DNA of 7,684 bases. It comes from CAZYTO01 sp964650405. Lineage in GTDB: Bacteria; Acidobacteriota; Thermoanaerobaculia; Gp7-AA8. Location: assembly GCA_964650405.1 (NCBI GenBank), contig CAZYTO010000273.1:1-7684 (forward strand), given 5' to 3'. A model generated the notes under the pieces. That model saw nothing but the letters and a program-made list of their open reading frames with translations. It was not told the origin of the DNA and ran no database searches. Below, one piece after another: positions 6,838 through 7,684 of this stretch (positions are counted from its first letter, which is position 1; every line of letters starts with the position of its first letter). A program made the position numbers and the translations under genes.

Positions 6838-7674
6838 TCAGGCGTTCCGGGATGGGTCGTACAGCGGCACCGCGGCGAAGAAGGTCGCTCCGCCGCGGGG
6901 CTCATTCTGGAACCAGAGGCGTCCGTGCAGCGCCTCGGTCAGGTCCCTGGCGATGGCCAGACCGTAGCCGGTCGACGTTTCGCCGCCGGTGGGGCGTGCC
7001 GAGAGCTTCCCTCCGCGGGTGAAGATGCGGGACTCGTCGTCCGCGCTGATGCCGGGGCCGGAATCGGTGATCGAGACAATCCCCTCGCCCGCCGACGCAG
7101 AGACGCGAACGGTGATCGCCCCGCCCACACGCGAGTACTTCACAGCATTCGAGAGGAGGTTGTCGACCACTGCGCCGAGGGCAATGCGGTCGGTGTAGAC
7201 GACGACGGGGGCGGGAGGAAAATCGCGTTCGAGGGTGATCTGCTTCGCCGCCGCCCGAGGCTCGTACTCATCGCAAGCGGCCTTGGCCGCGGCCAGGTCC
7301 ACCGGCAGAAAGATCAGCTTGGGCTCTTCGTCTCCCCCGGGGACGACGAGCTGCCGCACCATATCTTTCATGAGGGAAGTGGCGTGAGCGAGTGCATTCA
7401 TCCGTTCCGTGGCCAGGGGATCCGCGCACGTGTCCAGGGCCGGGCGCAACACATGACCGATCGTCGACACGACCATCAGGTAGTTGTTCAGCGCATGCGC
7501 GGCATAAGTGAGCCGGTCGGCGCTGATGGCAGGCAGCTCCGCCAGCCGCGTCAGGGCCGCGTCGAGCTCAGACTGGGCGTGGGCAATCGCCGCAGCCGCA
7601 TCCGTCTTGGGATTCACCGTGCGGAATGATACCCGTTCGCCGGCGCGCCGCGGCGCGTGGAGCGCCGGGATCAC
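6838..7674 (-). CDS. Small soluble sensor histidine kinase (HATPase_c); start uncertain, possibly beyond window
   Basis: The protein is a two-component-type kinase with no membrane segment or recognisable sensor domain. Counted from the GTG at 7674 it has 278 residues. The dimerisation helix has AAHALNNYLMVV, with the candidate phosphorylated His60. The ATPase domain (about 155-272) has the N box DNLLSNAVKYS (Asn172, Asn176), the G1 box DSGPGI from Asp204, the F-box-like IFTRGG and the G2 box STGYGLAIA. The frame is open to the right edge, so the protein may be longer. A GTG at 7617 is another start, as residues 1-19 look unconserved. In HELNN-type kinases the residue after His is normally Glu or Asp; here it is Ala61. 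No response regulator lies in the window. If an N-terminal receiver or PAS domain exists, it is outside. Confidence 0.85.
   Translation of the reverse strand: MIPALHAPRRAGERVSFRTVNPKTDAAAAIAHAQSELDAALTRLAELPAISADRLTYAAHALNNYLMVVSTIGHVLRPALDTCADPLATERMNALAHATSLMKDMVRQLVVPGGDEEPKLIFLPVDLAAAKAACDEYEPRAAAKQITLERDFPPAPVVVYTDRIALGAVVDNLLSNAVKYSRVGGAITVRVSASAGEGIVSITDSGPGISADDESRIFTRGGKLSARPTGGETSTGYGLAIARDLTEALHGRLWFQNEPRGGATFFAAVPLYDPSRNA
7626..7631 (-). promoter_or_regulatory. Possible -10 box before the internal GTG of the kinase
   Basis: TATCAT on the minus strand ends eight bases before the GTG at 7617. A transcript from it would begin within a few bases of that codon and be nearly leaderless. 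No -35 box is visible; the region upstream is a GC palindrome (7644-7657). The call is speculative and conflicts with the longer reading frame. Confidence 0.2.
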
Positions 7675-7684
7675 GTGGAGACGC

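Noticed and set aside
5500..7629. A 709-codon open frame on the plus strand
   Set aside because: It runs antisense through the LeuA-like gene, the spacer and the kinase. Its translation is low-complexity (rich in G, R, A, V, D, H) without domains, as expected opposite GC-rich genes.

Overview
The window (about 65% G+C by eye) is a stretch of bacterial chromosome with four protein genes and one tRNA gene. The mix is typical of a free-living Gram-negative soil or sediment bacterium: a multi-PAS GGDEF-EAL protein, a large secreted subtilase with a C-terminal PPC domain, a short LeuA-like synthase, a histidine kinase fragment, and GC-rich hairpins with TGGAA loops between genes. An acidobacterial or related deep lineage fits best, but this is an inference from gene style, not from a marker gene.

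Layout. Bases 1-2583 (+) hold the 3' part of a PAS-PAS-PAS-PAS-GGDEF-EAL gene that begins left of the window. Bases 2584-2674 are a short convergent intergenic spacer with an 11-bp perfect inverted repeat and several copies of a CTAACCACT unit. Bases 2675-5257 (-) encode an 860-residue secreted S8 peptidase. A tRNA-Leu(CAA) gene (5273-5360, -) ends only 15 bases before its start codon, with a TATACT box just upstream of the tRNA. Bases 5455-6711 (-) encode a 418-residue DRE-TIM metallolyase resembling 2-isopropylmalate or homocitrate synthase. Bases 6712-6837 are a spacer with two adjacent hairpins. Bases 6838-7674 (-) encode a small soluble histidine kinase whose true start may lie beyond the right edge.

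How the genes relate. Everything from 7674 down to 2675 lies on the minus strand, but the spacers, hairpins and tRNA promoter suggest at least three transcription units rather than one operon. The closest coupling is tRNA-Leu with the subtilase: no terminator separates them, and the subtilase ribosome binding site lies in the 15 bases after the tRNA CCA end. The GGDEF-EAL protein and the kinase are both signalling proteins but are far apart and on opposite strands.

I see no mobile element, CRISPR array, phage gene or recognisable defence system. The most notable points are departures from family consensus at active-site positions in three neighbouring proteins: Glu for the catalytic Asp in the subtilase, HxD for the HxH metal site in the LeuA-like enzyme, and HALNN for HELNN in the kinase. 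The tRNA-mRNA arrangement is the other.
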